A stretch of DNA of 64,000 bases from M3007 sp031398055 (lineage in GTDB: Bacteria > Bacteroidota > Bacteroidia > Chitinophagales > Saprospiraceae), in contig JANNMS010000240.1 in NCBI GenBank assembly GCA_031398055.1, forward strand, positions 1 to 64,000, read 5' to 3'. Below the pieces are notes generated by a model, which was not told the origin of the DNA, ran no database searches, and saw only the letters and a program-made list of their open reading frames with translations. Positions 32,808 through 42,700 of this stretch are shown piece after piece; within the stretch, counting starts at the first letter, position 1, and every line of letters begins with the position of its first letter. The translations under genes were made by a program, and so were the position numbers.

Positions 32808-35662
32808 GGCAGAGAAAATACTGTTACATGTTGGTCGAAACCAGTTAATTGAAAGAATGGCATTTGCAGTCCGGCCAGTTTGGGGTTGGCTTTTTGCAGG
32901 AGGTCGGGGACGCGTTTTTCCAAAAACCTTTGCAGTTCGAAGGCACTGATTTGCCGGTCGCCGACCCCGACAAACGGGCAAGCATCCGGTTTTTCTTTGG
33001 CCGTCGGGCAGTTCGGGTCGGGGTGGCCGCTGTCGATTTGGAGCGTCCGGTCTTTTTCGGAAGTTCCAGCGGGCGCGTTTTCGAGGCGGACGGGCTGTCC
33101 GCGCAGTGCCTCGAGGAGCGCTTCGGTGAAGATTCCGTTTTGAAAAATTTGATCCTCGTACGAACTCTGGTCTTTCAAACAAGAGTAAAACGAGGCGGTG
33201 CCCCTGTATTTGTTTGCCTCCCGTTGGCCTTCGATGGCCAGTGAGTCGATCCCGTCGCCGCGCGAATTTTCATCATCGAGTTGCTGCTGCTGGCTGTGGC
33301 AGGCATCGGAAATGATGAGTTTTTTGCAGTTGACGGTGCGGAGGTATTCTTTTGCGATGTAGTTGTAGTTGAGCGCGGAGGCTTTCGGGCGGTCGCGGTT
33401 GAATTTTTCAGAGGTCAAAAAGTAGAATTCGTCGCTGACGCTCACGCCGTGCCCAGCCATGAAAATGATGACGTAGTCCTTATCCTGAATGACCTGTTTA
33501 TCATAAAGTGTCTTAATTTCTGCAAACTCGTTTTCGATGTTCGTGCGGGTCGTCTCCTCCAGCGTGGTCAAAACTTTGGTTTGGATTTTTCCAAAAAATC
33601 GTCCTTGACATTTGACCAACTGCGTTGCAAAATCGCGGGCATCATCGTCGTTGAAATCCAAATTGCCATAATTTGGGCCTTCCGGCGCGATGGCAAGCAG
33701 GTAAACATTGGGCGGAACCGGGGTGTAGGTAATTTTCATGGAGTCAATGATTTCGTCTTTCAACATGAAATACACCCAGTTTTCGCCCGATTCGAGGTCT
33801 TTTACCGTGGCGACAAAAGCCGTTTGAAAACGTTTGTCGTTCAAATTCCCCGAACCACTTTCGACGATTTCTTCCTCGCGGGGGCGTTTTGAGGCACCCG
33901 CGTTTTTGGTTTTTACACTGATGTCGCTGGCCGAAACCTGTTCTTTCGTTTTCAAATTGAACTCCACCGCGACGGTGTTTTGCTGGGTCGGCGAGCCCTT
34001 GCTACGCTCGGACGGCCCGGGTTTGGTGATGGTCAAATCCACGGTCGGCGCGGCGGCAATCGGTTCGGCGGTTTTTTCGATTTTGCAAAATTTCAACGAA
34101 AACAGCGTCGTGCAGACCTCGCCGCCGCGTGTATCGCGTAGGCTAATTTTAAGGGTCACTTCACTGCCGGGTTGCGCCGCGCCGGGCTGTGCCCAAATCG
34201 GTACATCAATTGGGCTGCTTTGGGTCAGCCGGTCGATGACGTAACTTTTTCGGACGTCAAATTGGCTCGGCGCGCTGCCCTGCACCTCGACCGTCAGCCG
34301 AGCATCGAGCAATGCTTCCTGATTCAAATTTTGCAATTTTACCCAAATTTTCGCCTCGCGGTCGGTCATCATGCAATTCCCGGCGAGGCTGCCCGGCGAC
34401 TCGACTCGGATTTCTTCGCACTGCACATTTGGCACATCGCGGGAAGAAATGCGCCCACCTGCCCCATTTTCAGAAAAAAAAATCAATCGGATGGCGCGTT
34501 TTTCCGAGTTGGCAGAACGGTCGCAATTGCCCGCGACGAGATATTGCCCGTGCGCGATTCGCAACATCCGGACGGGTTGAAAATTCTCGCCGCCGTTCAA
34601 ATGAAAATCATTTTCGTCGCGGCTGTCGCGTTGCCGTACAAAAAAATCTTTTTGCCCGGCACGGTAAACCGTCCACAATTCATCCTCGTCCGTTTTGAAA
34701 CCGCAGACCGCAGTTTCTTCAAATTCTTCGCCGAAACGGTAGGGTTTTTCCTCGCCATCGAGCCCAAACGGGATTTCGCGGACGAGGGCATCGGGCTTGC
34801 CCGACATTTCTTTCGACTCTCCAAAAATCAACAACTGCCCGTTGCCACCGACTGCCGTGCCGACGGCTGGCAACCGCCGGATTTTTGTCCTGAAAAATGG
34901 CAGTTCTTCGACCGTCCCGTTTTTGTCGGCGACGGCCACCCAAAGATCGTCTTCGTCGGCCTTGCCCCTGATTTTACGGGTGTTCGCGCAGAGCCATGCG
35001 TGGCTGGCATCGGCGTTTTCGAGGCCGATGAATTTTTTGAGGTTGCCGCCGCCGAGATCGCCCCGCTGTTGCAAGTCGTTTCCGGTGACCGATGCCCACC
35101 AAATCGAGCCGTCATTTTGTGCTTTTTTTCCAACGATAAAACCCTGCGAACTGCTGGTCGGCCAGACGATTTTTGAAAATTCGAGCAGGTCGCTGAACTC
35201 GCTTTGTACGCCAGCCCACTCGAAAATTTTTTGTTTTCCGCTCCGGTCGACCCGCACCAGCCAAGCGCACCGCGCACCGTCCTGCCGTGGCACCCGATAT
35301 CCGACGAGGTAAAAACTGCCATCGTCCGCTTCGGCGACGCTGAAAAATTCCTCGTCGTTCGATTTTCCAAAAATAAAAGGAGGCACGGCGAGGCTGCGCG
35401 TCGCAAGGTCAATTTTTAAAAAAAGCCCATTTTTCGAGCCATTTTTATCGGCGACGTAGCCTGCAGCAAGCAAATATTCACCATCGTTGCTGCGGCGGAT
35501 GTCGTGGATTTCCCAATCGAGGCTGTCGAGCAGCACGATTTTTTGCGGGAGCGACTGCGGCTCGTTTCGTTGGCCTGAGGCCACAGATGAAAAATTTATA
35601 TAAATGGAAAACAGGAGTAGCGGCTTGCTAAATTGGAAAATTTTGGTAAAAAGATTGGTCAT
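32804..35662 (-). CDS. secreted caspase-like (peptidase C14) protein
   Basis: This 952-aa protein starts at MTNLFTKIFQFSKPLLLFSIYINFSSVASGQ (signal peptide); the frame upstream to 35803 lacks one. The N-terminal half (about 30-400) looks like a beta-propeller of WxxVTGND-type and GEYLLAAGY repeats. A beta-sandwich region follows, then a caspase p20 domain: NVYLLAIAP, DYVIIFMAGHGVS with catalytic His738, and KKLIISDACHS with catalytic Cys788. It acts outside the cytoplasm, probably in the periplasm or on the surface. Its stop overlaps the start of the PorP/SprF gene by four bases, so the two are one unit. A caspase linked to a type IX outer-membrane protein has no obvious described function that I know of. 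Confidence 0.85.
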   Translation of the reverse strand: MTNLFTKIFQFSKPLLLFSIYINFSSVASGQRNEPQSLPQKIVLLDSLDWEIHDIRRSNDGEYLLAAGYVADKNGSKNGLFLKIDLATRSLAVPPFIFGKSNDEEFFSVAEADDGSFYLVGYRVPRQDGARCAWLVRVDRSGKQKIFEWAGVQSEFSDLLEFSKIVWPTSSSQGFIVGKKAQNDGSIWWASVTGNDLQQRGDLGGGNLKKFIGLENADASHAWLCANTRKIRGKADEDDLWVAVADKNGTVEELPFFRTKIRRLPAVGTAVGGNGQLLIFGESKEMSGKPDALVREIPFGLDGEEKPYRFGEEFEETAVCGFKTDEDELWTVYRAGQKDFFVRQRDSRDENDFHLNGGENFQPVRMLRIAHGQYLVAGNCDRSANSEKRAIRLIFFSENGAGGRISSRDVPNVQCEEIRVESPGSLAGNCMMTDREAKIWVKLQNLNQEALLDARLTVEVQGSAPSQFDVRKSYVIDRLTQSSPIDVPIWAQPGAAQPGSEVTLKISLRDTRGGEVCTTLFSLKFCKIEKTAEPIAAAPTVDLTITKPGPSERSKGSPTQQNTVAVEFNLKTKEQVSASDISVKTKNAGASKRPREEEIVESGSGNLNDKRFQTAFVATVKDLESGENWVYFMLKDEIIDSMKITYTPVPPNVYLLAIAPEGPNYGNLDFNDDDARDFATQLVKCQGRFFGKIQTKVLTTLEETTRTNIENEFAEIKTLYDKQVIQDKDYVIIFMAGHGVSVSDEFYFLTSEKFNRDRPKASALNYNYIAKEYLRTVNCKKLIISDACHSQQQQLDDENSRGDGIDSLAIEGQREANKYRGTASFYSCLKDQSSYEDQIFQNGIFTEALLEALRGQPVRLENAPAGTSEKDRTLQIDSGHPDPNCPTAKEKPDACPFVGVGDRQISAFELQRFLEKRVPDLLQKANPKLAGLQMPFFQLTGFDQHVTVFSLP

Positions 35663-35804
35663 ATCAGGCAAAAACGGTTGGTTATGCTTTCGATTGAAAG
35701 ACATCCGAATCGCTGCAAATATTGATGTTTTTACTGTGTTTTCGCATTTTGGAGGGTTGTGTTTTTGTAAAAACTGCCAAAACAAGAAAAAACGGTTATT
35801 CATT

Positions 35805-36329
35805 TTAACCTTTCACAAAAACATCGCGTGCCACCTCGGCTTTGATGATTTCACCTTTCCGCAAAACTGCGTTGCCACCTTTCACAAAAGCACCAGCGAC
35901 GAAAAGCGGAAGCGCCAGACCGCGACGGCTTTTGCCAACCGAAACCCGCTCAAGCCGCTCCAAATCGCGCAGCGGGACGCGCTGGCCGTCCACCGTCACC
36001 ACGTTTTCGGGCCGCAGTTCGAGGATGCCCGGCGCACCGAACGCGCCCGGCCTGCGCACCAAAGTCAAGCGACCTTCGGCGGGCGTGCCAGTGGCGATGA
36101 CCGTTTTCCCGTCCACTTTCACGTCGAGATAAACGATGAGTTTCACCATCGCGCCGGTTTCGGCGGTCCGTGCATCGAGGTCTTCGGCGAGTTCGAGGGA
36201 GATTTCTTCGCCGCGTTTGAGCTGCAGCGCGCCGTTGTTGGTTTGGTTGGCGACGCTGTCGGCGGTCGAGGCAAAAGATGAAAAACCCAAAAACATTTGG
36301 CAAACGAGGGAGACAAGAATGGTACGCAT
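35805..36329 (-). CDS. secreted beta-domain protein, paralogue family member A
   Basis: This 174-aa protein has a signal peptide (MRTILVSLVCQMFLGFSSFA) and one beta-rich domain with the pattern ...ISLELAEDLDARTAETGAMVKLIVYLDVKVDGKTVIATGTPAEG, then EGRLTLVRRPGAFGAPGILELRPENVVTVDGQRVPL. The pattern V-x-L-x-L-x-E-D/E-x(n)-G-x(5)-V-x(4)-V-D-G-x-V-V-I-x-x-G is shared by the four other members in this window (36489, 37079, 53080, 53646). It is a common secreted domain in Bacteroidota of unknown role. It is divergent from member B around a perfect inverted repeat that duplicates their leader. Confidence 0.7.
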   Translation of the reverse strand: MRTILVSLVCQMFLGFSSFASTADSVANQTNNGALQLKRGEEISLELAEDLDARTAETGAMVKLIVYLDVKVDGKTVIATGTPAEGRLTLVRRPGAFGAPGILELRPENVVTVDGQRVPLRDLERLERVSVGKSRRGLALPLFVAGAFVKGGNAVLRKGEIIKAEVARDVFVKG

Positions 36330-36347
36330 GACTTTCTAAATTTTGAT

Positions 36348-36485
36348 GGTGAAACTGATTTGCCTGTTTGTAGAAATCAGGCGGCGGTGGTACCCATTTT
36401 TTTCAAAAAAAATTTCCAAAAGATTTTTGAAAAAAATGGGTACCACCGCCGCCTGATTTCTACAAACAGGCAAATCAGTTTCACC
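36348..36485. repeat. perfect 62-bp inverted repeat in a divergent promoter region
   Basis: Arms 36348-36409 and 36424-36485 are exact reverse complements with a 14-nt spacer. Each arm faces one of two divergent genes of the same family, so both have the same 62-bp leader. The right arm ends 3 bp before the ATG at 36489. A perfect palindrome this long could form a very stable hairpin or cruciform. Confidence 0.95.
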
Positions 36486-36488
36486 GAT

Positions 36489-36974
36489 ATGAAAAATTTG
36501 CTTTTTCTCGCCGTTTCCATCTGTTTCGCCGTCGCGCTGCCGACGCAAATTTTTTCCAAAAATGAAATCCTGCCCTGCCCCGACGGTGGCTTCCCGATGC
36601 TCGTGACCATGCTGGCGGGGACTCCCGTCAAATTGGAACTCGCCGAAAAAATCGAGTCGCACAAAATGAAGGAGGGTCGGCTCGTCCAATTTGTCGTGCG
36701 CGGCAACGTCGTGGTGAAGACCGCCACCGTCATCCGGCACGGCGCGGTGGCCACGGGCCGCGTCAAATCCATCACCCGCTCGACGTACAGCACGCCGGAA
36801 AGCATCATTTTGGAAGTCATCGACGTGCAGGCTGCGGACGGGCAGACGGTCGCGCTGGCTGGGATCGAACAGGAATTTGCCGCCGAGTGGCCGAACGAAC
36901 CAGTTTCGGTCTCGCCCGGCGAACTTTTTACCTCAAACACCATGAACACGATGGAAATCGAGGTGGAAAAATGA
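36489..36974 (+). CDS. secreted beta-domain protein, paralogue family member B
   Basis: This 161-aa protein starts at MKNLLFLAVSICFAVALPTQIFS (signal peptide); the frame is open back to 36297 but only across the inverted repeat. The domain reads AGTPVKLELAEKIESHKMKEGRLVQFVVRGNVVVKTATVIRHGAVATGRVKSI, then STPESIILEVIDVQAADGQTVALAG. It belongs with member A (35805), member C (37079) and the pair at 53080/53646. A hairpin with a T run follows (37039-37063). Confidence 0.7.
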   Translation: MKNLLFLAVSICFAVALPTQIFSKNEILPCPDGGFPMLVTMLAGTPVKLELAEKIESHKMKEGRLVQFVVRGNVVVKTATVIRHGAVATGRVKSITRSTYSTPESIILEVIDVQAADGQTVALAGIEQEFAAEWPNEPVSVSPGELFTSNTMNTMEIEVEK

Positions 36975-37038
36975 TTATTTCGCAGTCGCCGTGCTTGTTT
37001 TTCCAATTTTCAATTTTTAAAAAATCATTTCTCATCTG

Positions 37039-37063
37039 CCCTGCGCTCGCTGCGCGGGGTTTT
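37039..37063 (+). terminator. GC-rich hairpin with T run
   Basis: CCCTGCGC (37039-37046) pairs with GCGCGGGG (37052-37059) with one T-G pair, 5-nt loop and TTTT. It terminates the gene at 36489-36974 before the next start at 37079. Confidence 0.65.
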
Positions 37064-37078
37064 AAAACTCATTTTTCA

Positions 37079-38089
37079 ATGAAAAATCTTGCTGCTGTTT
37101 TTGCTTTTTGCTTTTTGAATTTTTTGGCAGCCGCCCGCCCGGTGGCCCAACCGCTTGCCTCGCTGGTCGCTGCCGACACTAAAATTTTGTTGGAAACGAC
37201 CCGAAAAATCGTTTTTTCCGAGGTCAGCCCGGGCGACGCGGTGGTGCTGCGCTGCCGCAAACCTTTTGTGATTGATGGGCAAGTGGTTTTACGGGCGGGC
37301 GATTTGGTGGGCGGCGAAATCGGACTCGTCCGTTCGGCCACACCCGACCAAGCCGCCGCGCTGGGCATCGTGCCGCGCGAAATGCGGGCGACGGACGGCT
37401 CGACGGTGCGTTTCGAACCCAAACCGGAGATTTTCGAGGCGATGGTCGTGGGCGAGGATTTTTTGGAAATCGAGGCGGGCTCGATGTTCACCGCCCGGAC
37501 GAAGGCTTTTCCGCAGGAAGAATTGCTGGCGGCGGCCACGGATTCGCTGCCCGCGACGGCGGTTGCCGATACTTCCATCATTTTAAATGAAAATGCTTCC
37601 GCCGACCCGGACGTAAAATGGGACGAAAACCTGCCCGCCGACGGCGAGCCGCAGCAGGTTGAAATACCAAATTTGGATGAAAATTTTACCATCCCGCAAC
37701 CCGACGAGGCCGCCGTGTCGGTTGCGGAATCTGCTCCGGCTGCGGGTCTGAAAATCCCTGCCGGTCTCGAAATCACTCTCGAACTGGACGACGAACTGGT
37801 GCCCGCGCAAGCAAAAATCGGCGACACCCTCGCGCTGCGCGTCGCTGACGATGTGGAAATCGGCGACGATGGGCAGTTGGCTTTTCGGTCGGGCGCGGCG
37901 GCGGTCGGGCGCATCAAACACCTGTCGGCTGGGGCGATTTATGTGATTGCTTTGTCGGCTGAGGCTGCCGACGGGTCGGTGGTGGGGCTGCGGAGTTTGA
38001 GTTTGAAAATTGAATTTGAGGCGGAATTGGCTGTGGAAATGATGGAACTGGATGGCGAGTTGACAGCGACGGTGCGGGCAAAAAATTGA
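37079..38089 (+). CDS. secreted protein with two copies of the beta domain, member C
   Basis: This 336-aa protein has a signal peptide (MKNLAAVFAFCFLNFLAAA, start 37079) and two tandem copies of the family domain. The first (about 35-150) has ILLETTRKIVFSEVSPGDAVVL, KPFVIDGQVVLRAGDLVGGEI and MRATDGSTVRF. The second (about 230-330) has LEITLELDDELVPAQAKIGDTLAL, DDGQLAFRSGAAAVGRIK and ADGSVVGLRSLSL. An acidic linker rich in D, E and P lies between them. It supports the idea that the domain is an independent folding unit. Function unknown. Confidence 0.7.
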   Translation: MKNLAAVFAFCFLNFLAAARPVAQPLASLVAADTKILLETTRKIVFSEVSPGDAVVLRCRKPFVIDGQVVLRAGDLVGGEIGLVRSATPDQAAALGIVPREMRATDGSTVRFEPKPEIFEAMVVGEDFLEIEAGSMFTARTKAFPQEELLAAATDSLPATAVADTSIILNENASADPDVKWDENLPADGEPQQVEIPNLDENFTIPQPDEAAVSVAESAPAAGLKIPAGLEITLELDDELVPAQAKIGDTLALRVADDVEIGDDGQLAFRSGAAAVGRIKHLSAGAIYVIALSAEAADGSVVGLRSLSLKIEFEAELAVEMMELDGELTATVRAKN

Positions 38090-38138
38090 CCGTGTGCAGT
38101 TTATCTTTGTCGCGTTTTTTGTCAAATTTTAAATAAAA

Positions 38139-39653
38139 ATGAAGAGTTTCAATACTTCCGGGCCAAATATCGTGGCAGAACATTACACGCTGGAACGCCC
38201 AGAGTTGATCAATAAAGGACTGAACTTGGTTCGACGGAACCGTTATTTCACGATTTGGGCACCCCGGCAAACAGGGAAAAGCACCTATTTTAGGTTGTTG
38301 AAAAACGATTTGGAAAAGGAAGGTTTTCAAGTGCTGCACGTCAACTTGGAAAGTTTTAAAGAAGCCACGCTCGATTCTTTGATGACGTACATTAATGAAG
38401 AAGCCCTAAAACAGTGGGGCTTGGCCTTGCGAGGTGCTGATTTTGCGGAATTTTTCAACGAAATCAGGAACTGCACGGGCAAAAAAATGGTGTTCATCGT
38501 GGATGAAATCGAAGGTTTGAACCCCGATATGTTCGGACAGTTCCTGCACACCATCCGGAATTTGTACCACTCGCGGGAATCGCATAGCCTGAAAAGCGTG
38601 ATTTTGGTGGGTGTTTCGAACATCGTCGGGGTGGTGAGCGACAACGCCAGCCCGTTCAATATTGCGGATAACCTGCCCATTCCGTATTTCACCGCCGAGG
38701 AAGTGACCGAACTTTTGGGGCAGCACACCCGCGAGACCGGGCAAATTTTCGGGACAAAAGTGGTGGACAAAATTTATGAGATCACCGCCGGGCAGCCCGG
38801 TCTGGTCAACGGTTTTGCTTATCAAATGGTCGAACGCCAGCCTCAAAAAGCCATCCTCGATTATGCCGATTACCTCGTCGTGGAAGATTGGTACCTGACC
38901 GAGGCAATCGATAAAAACATTTCAAATATCCTGAACAAATCGGCGGCGTTCCGCCCGTTTTTGGAAACCCTGCTTTTCACCGAAGCCGAAGTGCCCTTCA
39001 AAATTGACCGCGAGGCCATCAAGGTTTTGAACACCAATGGCATCGTCCGAAAAGGCAAAGATGGAATGGTCGAATTTTGGGTGCCGCTCTATAAAAAACG
39101 CCTTTTTGATGCTTTTTACCCGTACACCAACGGCGAAAAAAGCGACATCAGTGCCACTCTCAACACGTTCACCTTTTTCGACCAGCAGGGCGTGCTCGAC
39201 ATCCCGAAACTCATCAACCATTACAAGGCATACGCGGCCAAACGCGGCTTCCGGGTGTTTTTGGAAAAGGGAAAACGCGGCCAACCGCGGGTGAAAGAGG
39301 CCGGATTGATATACAGTTTTGAGACCTTTCTGGCCGCTTTTGTCTCCGAGGCCGAGGGAAAATCGTACCGCGAGGCCGACACGGGGCTGGGAAAAAGCGA
39401 CCTCATCCTCTATCTCAACGACCGCGAATACCTGTTCGAGACCAAAAAATACTACTCGCCCGCCAAGTTCAGGAACGGCAAAAAGCAGCTCGCGCATTAT
39501 GCCCGCAGCCTCGGATTGGACAAAGCGGTCTATCTCGTTTTTACGCCCCGCCATATCGAGTACCCCGAAACGGTCATCGAGGGCACGGAAAACCACGAGG
39601 GCGTGGAGATTGACATTTTCTTGGTTTCTTATGACGAGAAGAAGGATTTTTGA
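38139..39653 (+). CDS. AAA-type ATPase fused to a PD-(D/E)XK nuclease
   Basis: This 504-aa protein has an N-terminal ATPase with Walker A APRQTGKST (41-49) and a Walker B-like MVFIVDEIEGLNPD (about 117-130), of the AAA-like family (PF14516-type) seen in Bacteroidota and Cyanobacteria. A winged-helix-like middle follows. The C-terminus is nuclease-like: SDLILYLNDREYLFETKKY gives Asp421, Glu434 and Lys436 in the PD-(D/E)XK order, then KQLAHYARSLGLDKAVYLVF. Proteins of this type are thought to be selfish or defence-related, but no role is established. A -7 box (TATCTTTG, 38102-38109) precedes it by 30 bp. It stands alone with no visible partner. Confidence 0.85.
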   Translation: MKSFNTSGPNIVAEHYTLERPELINKGLNLVRRNRYFTIWAPRQTGKSTYFRLLKNDLEKEGFQVLHVNLESFKEATLDSLMTYINEEALKQWGLALRGADFAEFFNEIRNCTGKKMVFIVDEIEGLNPDMFGQFLHTIRNLYHSRESHSLKSVILVGVSNIVGVVSDNASPFNIADNLPIPYFTAEEVTELLGQHTRETGQIFGTKVVDKIYEITAGQPGLVNGFAYQMVERQPQKAILDYADYLVVEDWYLTEAIDKNISNILNKSAAFRPFLETLLFTEAEVPFKIDREAIKVLNTNGIVRKGKDGMVEFWVPLYKKRLFDAFYPYTNGEKSDISATLNTFTFFDQQGVLDIPKLINHYKAYAAKRGFRVFLEKGKRGQPRVKEAGLIYSFETFLAAFVSEAEGKSYREADTGLGKSDLILYLNDREYLFETKKYYSPAKFRNGKKQLAHYARSLGLDKAVYLVFTPRHIEYPETVIEGTENHEGVEIDIFLVSYDEKKDF

Positions 39654-39769
39654 GGGGAACTCACCTGTTGCAAAAACTTTCGAGCAGTGGATGACTGCGG
39701 TTTTTGAGTTTTAAACCACTAAAAAATCACCTTTTCTTTTCAAATTATCAAATTCCATCTTCCCATATC

Positions 39770-42700
39770 ATGAAAAGTACCACTTATTTCTTGCTCCGTA
39801 TCTTCATCAGCTGCTGCGGACTGCTGCCGTTTGGTTTGGGCGCACAAAACCCTGCTCCTTGCATTGAATGGCAAAACACTATCGGAGGGAGTGATTTTGA
39901 TTACCTCAATTCCCTTCAACAGACCTTGGACGGCGGGTATATTTTGGGGGGATATTCGATTTCAAACATCAGCGGCGACAAGACAGAAAATAGCCTCGGC
40001 GGTAAGGATTATTGGGTGGTCAAATTGGACGCCGCGGGCAATATCGAATGGCAAAACACCATCGGGGGGAGTGATTGGGACGAACTCTGTTCCCTTCAAC
40101 AGACCTCGGACGGCGGGTATATTTTGGGCGGATATTCGAAGTCAAACATTAGCGGCGATAAGATGGAAAACAGCCTCGGTTTGGACTATTGGGTGGTCAA
40201 ATTGGATGCCGCGGGCAATATCCAATGGCAAAACACCATCAGGGGGAATGCTTCAGACTGGTTCAGTTCCCTCCAACAGACCTCGGACGGTGGGTATATT
40301 TTAGGGGGAATTTCGCTGTCAAGCATCAGCGGCGACAAAACGGAAAACAGCCTCGGTTTGGATATTTGGGTGGTCAAATTGGATGCCGCAGGTAATATCC
40401 AATGGCAAAATACCATCGGGGGGGGCGAATGGGATTACCTCCGTTCCCTCCAACAGACCTCGGATGGCGGGTATATTTTGGGGGGGAATTCGCCGTCAAA
40501 CATCAGCGGCGACAAGACGGAAAACAGCCTCGGTGGTGAAGATTATTGGGTACTCAAATTAGATGCCGCAGGCAATATCCAATGGCAAAACACCATCGGG
40601 AGTAGTGGTAAGGATTACCTCTATACCATCAAACAGATCTTGGACGGCGGGTATATTTTGGGGGGACATTCAGCATCAAACATTAGCGGCGACAAAACGG
40701 AAAACGGCATCGGCGGTGCTGATTATTGGGTACTCAAATTAGATGCCGCAGGCAATATTCAATGGCAAAACACGATCGGGGGGATTGGTTATGATGAACT
40801 CTATTCCCTCCAACAGACCTTGGACGGTGGATATATTTTAGGGGGATGGTCGAAATCAAACATTAGCGGCGACAAGACCGAAAACAGCCTCGGCGGTGAT
40901 GATTACTGGGTGGTAAAACTCACACACACCACTGTCATTTTCAACTTTTCAAAAACGCTTTGCCCCGGCGAAACCGAGATCGTCGGCGGACAGATTTTTA
41001 GCCAAACAAAACCGACCGGCCAAGTCGTTTTGCAGGCCGCAAACGGTTGTGATTCAACGATTAACGTCAATTTGACATTCAAAAACGCGCCTGTTTTCAA
41101 CCTTTCAAAAACACTCTGCCCCGGCCAGACCGAAACCGTCGGCGGACAGGTTTTCAGCGAAACAAAAACCTCCGGGCAGGTCGTTTTGCAGGTCGCAAAC
41201 GGCTGTGATTCAACGATCAACGTCAATTTGACATTCAAAAACGCGCCCGTTTTCAACCTTTCAAAAACACTTTGCCCGGGGCAAATTGAAACCGTCGGCG
41301 GACAGGTTTTTAGTGAAATAAAAAAGACTGGGCAGGTCATTTTGCTGGCCGCAAACGGCTGTGACTCAACGGTCAACGTCAATTTGACATTCAAAAACGC
41401 GCCTGTTTTCAACCTCGCAAAAACACTCTGCCCCGGCCAGACCGAAACCGTCGGCGGACAGGTTTTCAGTGAAACAAAAACCTCCGGGCAGGTCATTTTG
41501 ACCGCCGCAAACGGTTGTGATTCAACGGTCAACGTCAGTTTGACCTTCAAAAACGCGCCCGTTTTCAACCTTTCAAAAACACTTTGCCCAGGGCAAATTG
41601 AAACCGTCGGCGGCCAAATTTTTAGCGAAACAAAAAAGACCGGCCAAGTCGTTTTGCAGGCCGCAAACGGTTGTGATTCAACGGTCAACGTCAGCCTCAA
41701 TTTTTCCCAAAAAATAAACCTCGCAGCCTTCCAAAACAAGCCCGCGACGGGCAGCAGCCCCGACGGCGCAGCCACCGTGAATTTCAGCGGCGGCACCGCT
41801 CCGTTCAAATTTGAGTGGTCGGGCGCGGCAACGGGGCAACTCCCCGGACAGTCCGGCAGCACGGCGAACTTGCAAAATTTGCCCGTCGGCAACTACTTTT
41901 TGACCTGCACCGACGCGGCAGGCTGCACGGCCATCACTGTGTTCACGATTTCAAATTGCGCGATTTCGGTCATCGCCAACCCCACCCCAGCCTCCTGTTT
42001 TGGCGCAGCCGACGGCTCGGCGGTGCTGCAAGTTTCGGGCGCACCACTCGCCACGATTGTCTGGTCAAACGGCGCGACCGGGCCCGTCGCCAGCAAACTC
42101 GCCGCCGGAAATTACACCGCCACCCTGACCGACGCGAGCGGCTGCACGACCACCGCGACGGCAACGGTCAGCCAACCCGCCGCGCTCCAAATTTCTGGAA
42201 AAACAGAGGTTTGCAGCGGTGACAACAGCACGTTCACGGTCGGTTTTTCAATGTCGGGCGGTACGCCGCCGTTCGTGGTGGACGGCGTGGTGGTCGCGGG
42301 CAGCACGTTTTCGAGCCTGCCGAAGCCGAGCGGTTCGACGTACAATTTTCAGTGGAGCGACTCGCGAGACTGCCCCGCCGCGCCGGTTTCCGGGCAAAAA
42401 ACTTGCGGCAGCGGGCAAAACCCGACGGTGGCGGTTTTTGCGGTCAACCAAAAAATTTGCGAAGGCGAAACCATCGAACTCGGCGAAAACGGCACAGGCG
42501 GCACGGCGTGGACTTGGGCCAGCGCGCACGGCTGGAAATCTACCCAGCGCAACCCGCAGCGACCCGCCGCCACGCCCGCCATGTCGGGCACGTACTCGGT
42601 CACGGTGACGGGCAGCGGCGGCGCGACAGCGGTCGGTTCGGTCGTGGTTGAGGTGTTTGCCAAAACTTCGGGCAACATTTCGGAGACGATTTGCACGGGC

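Noticed and set aside
34172..35176. A 334-codon plus-strand frame opposite the caspase-like gene
   Set aside because: It is antisense to the propeller-like part of the caspase protein and has no family pattern.
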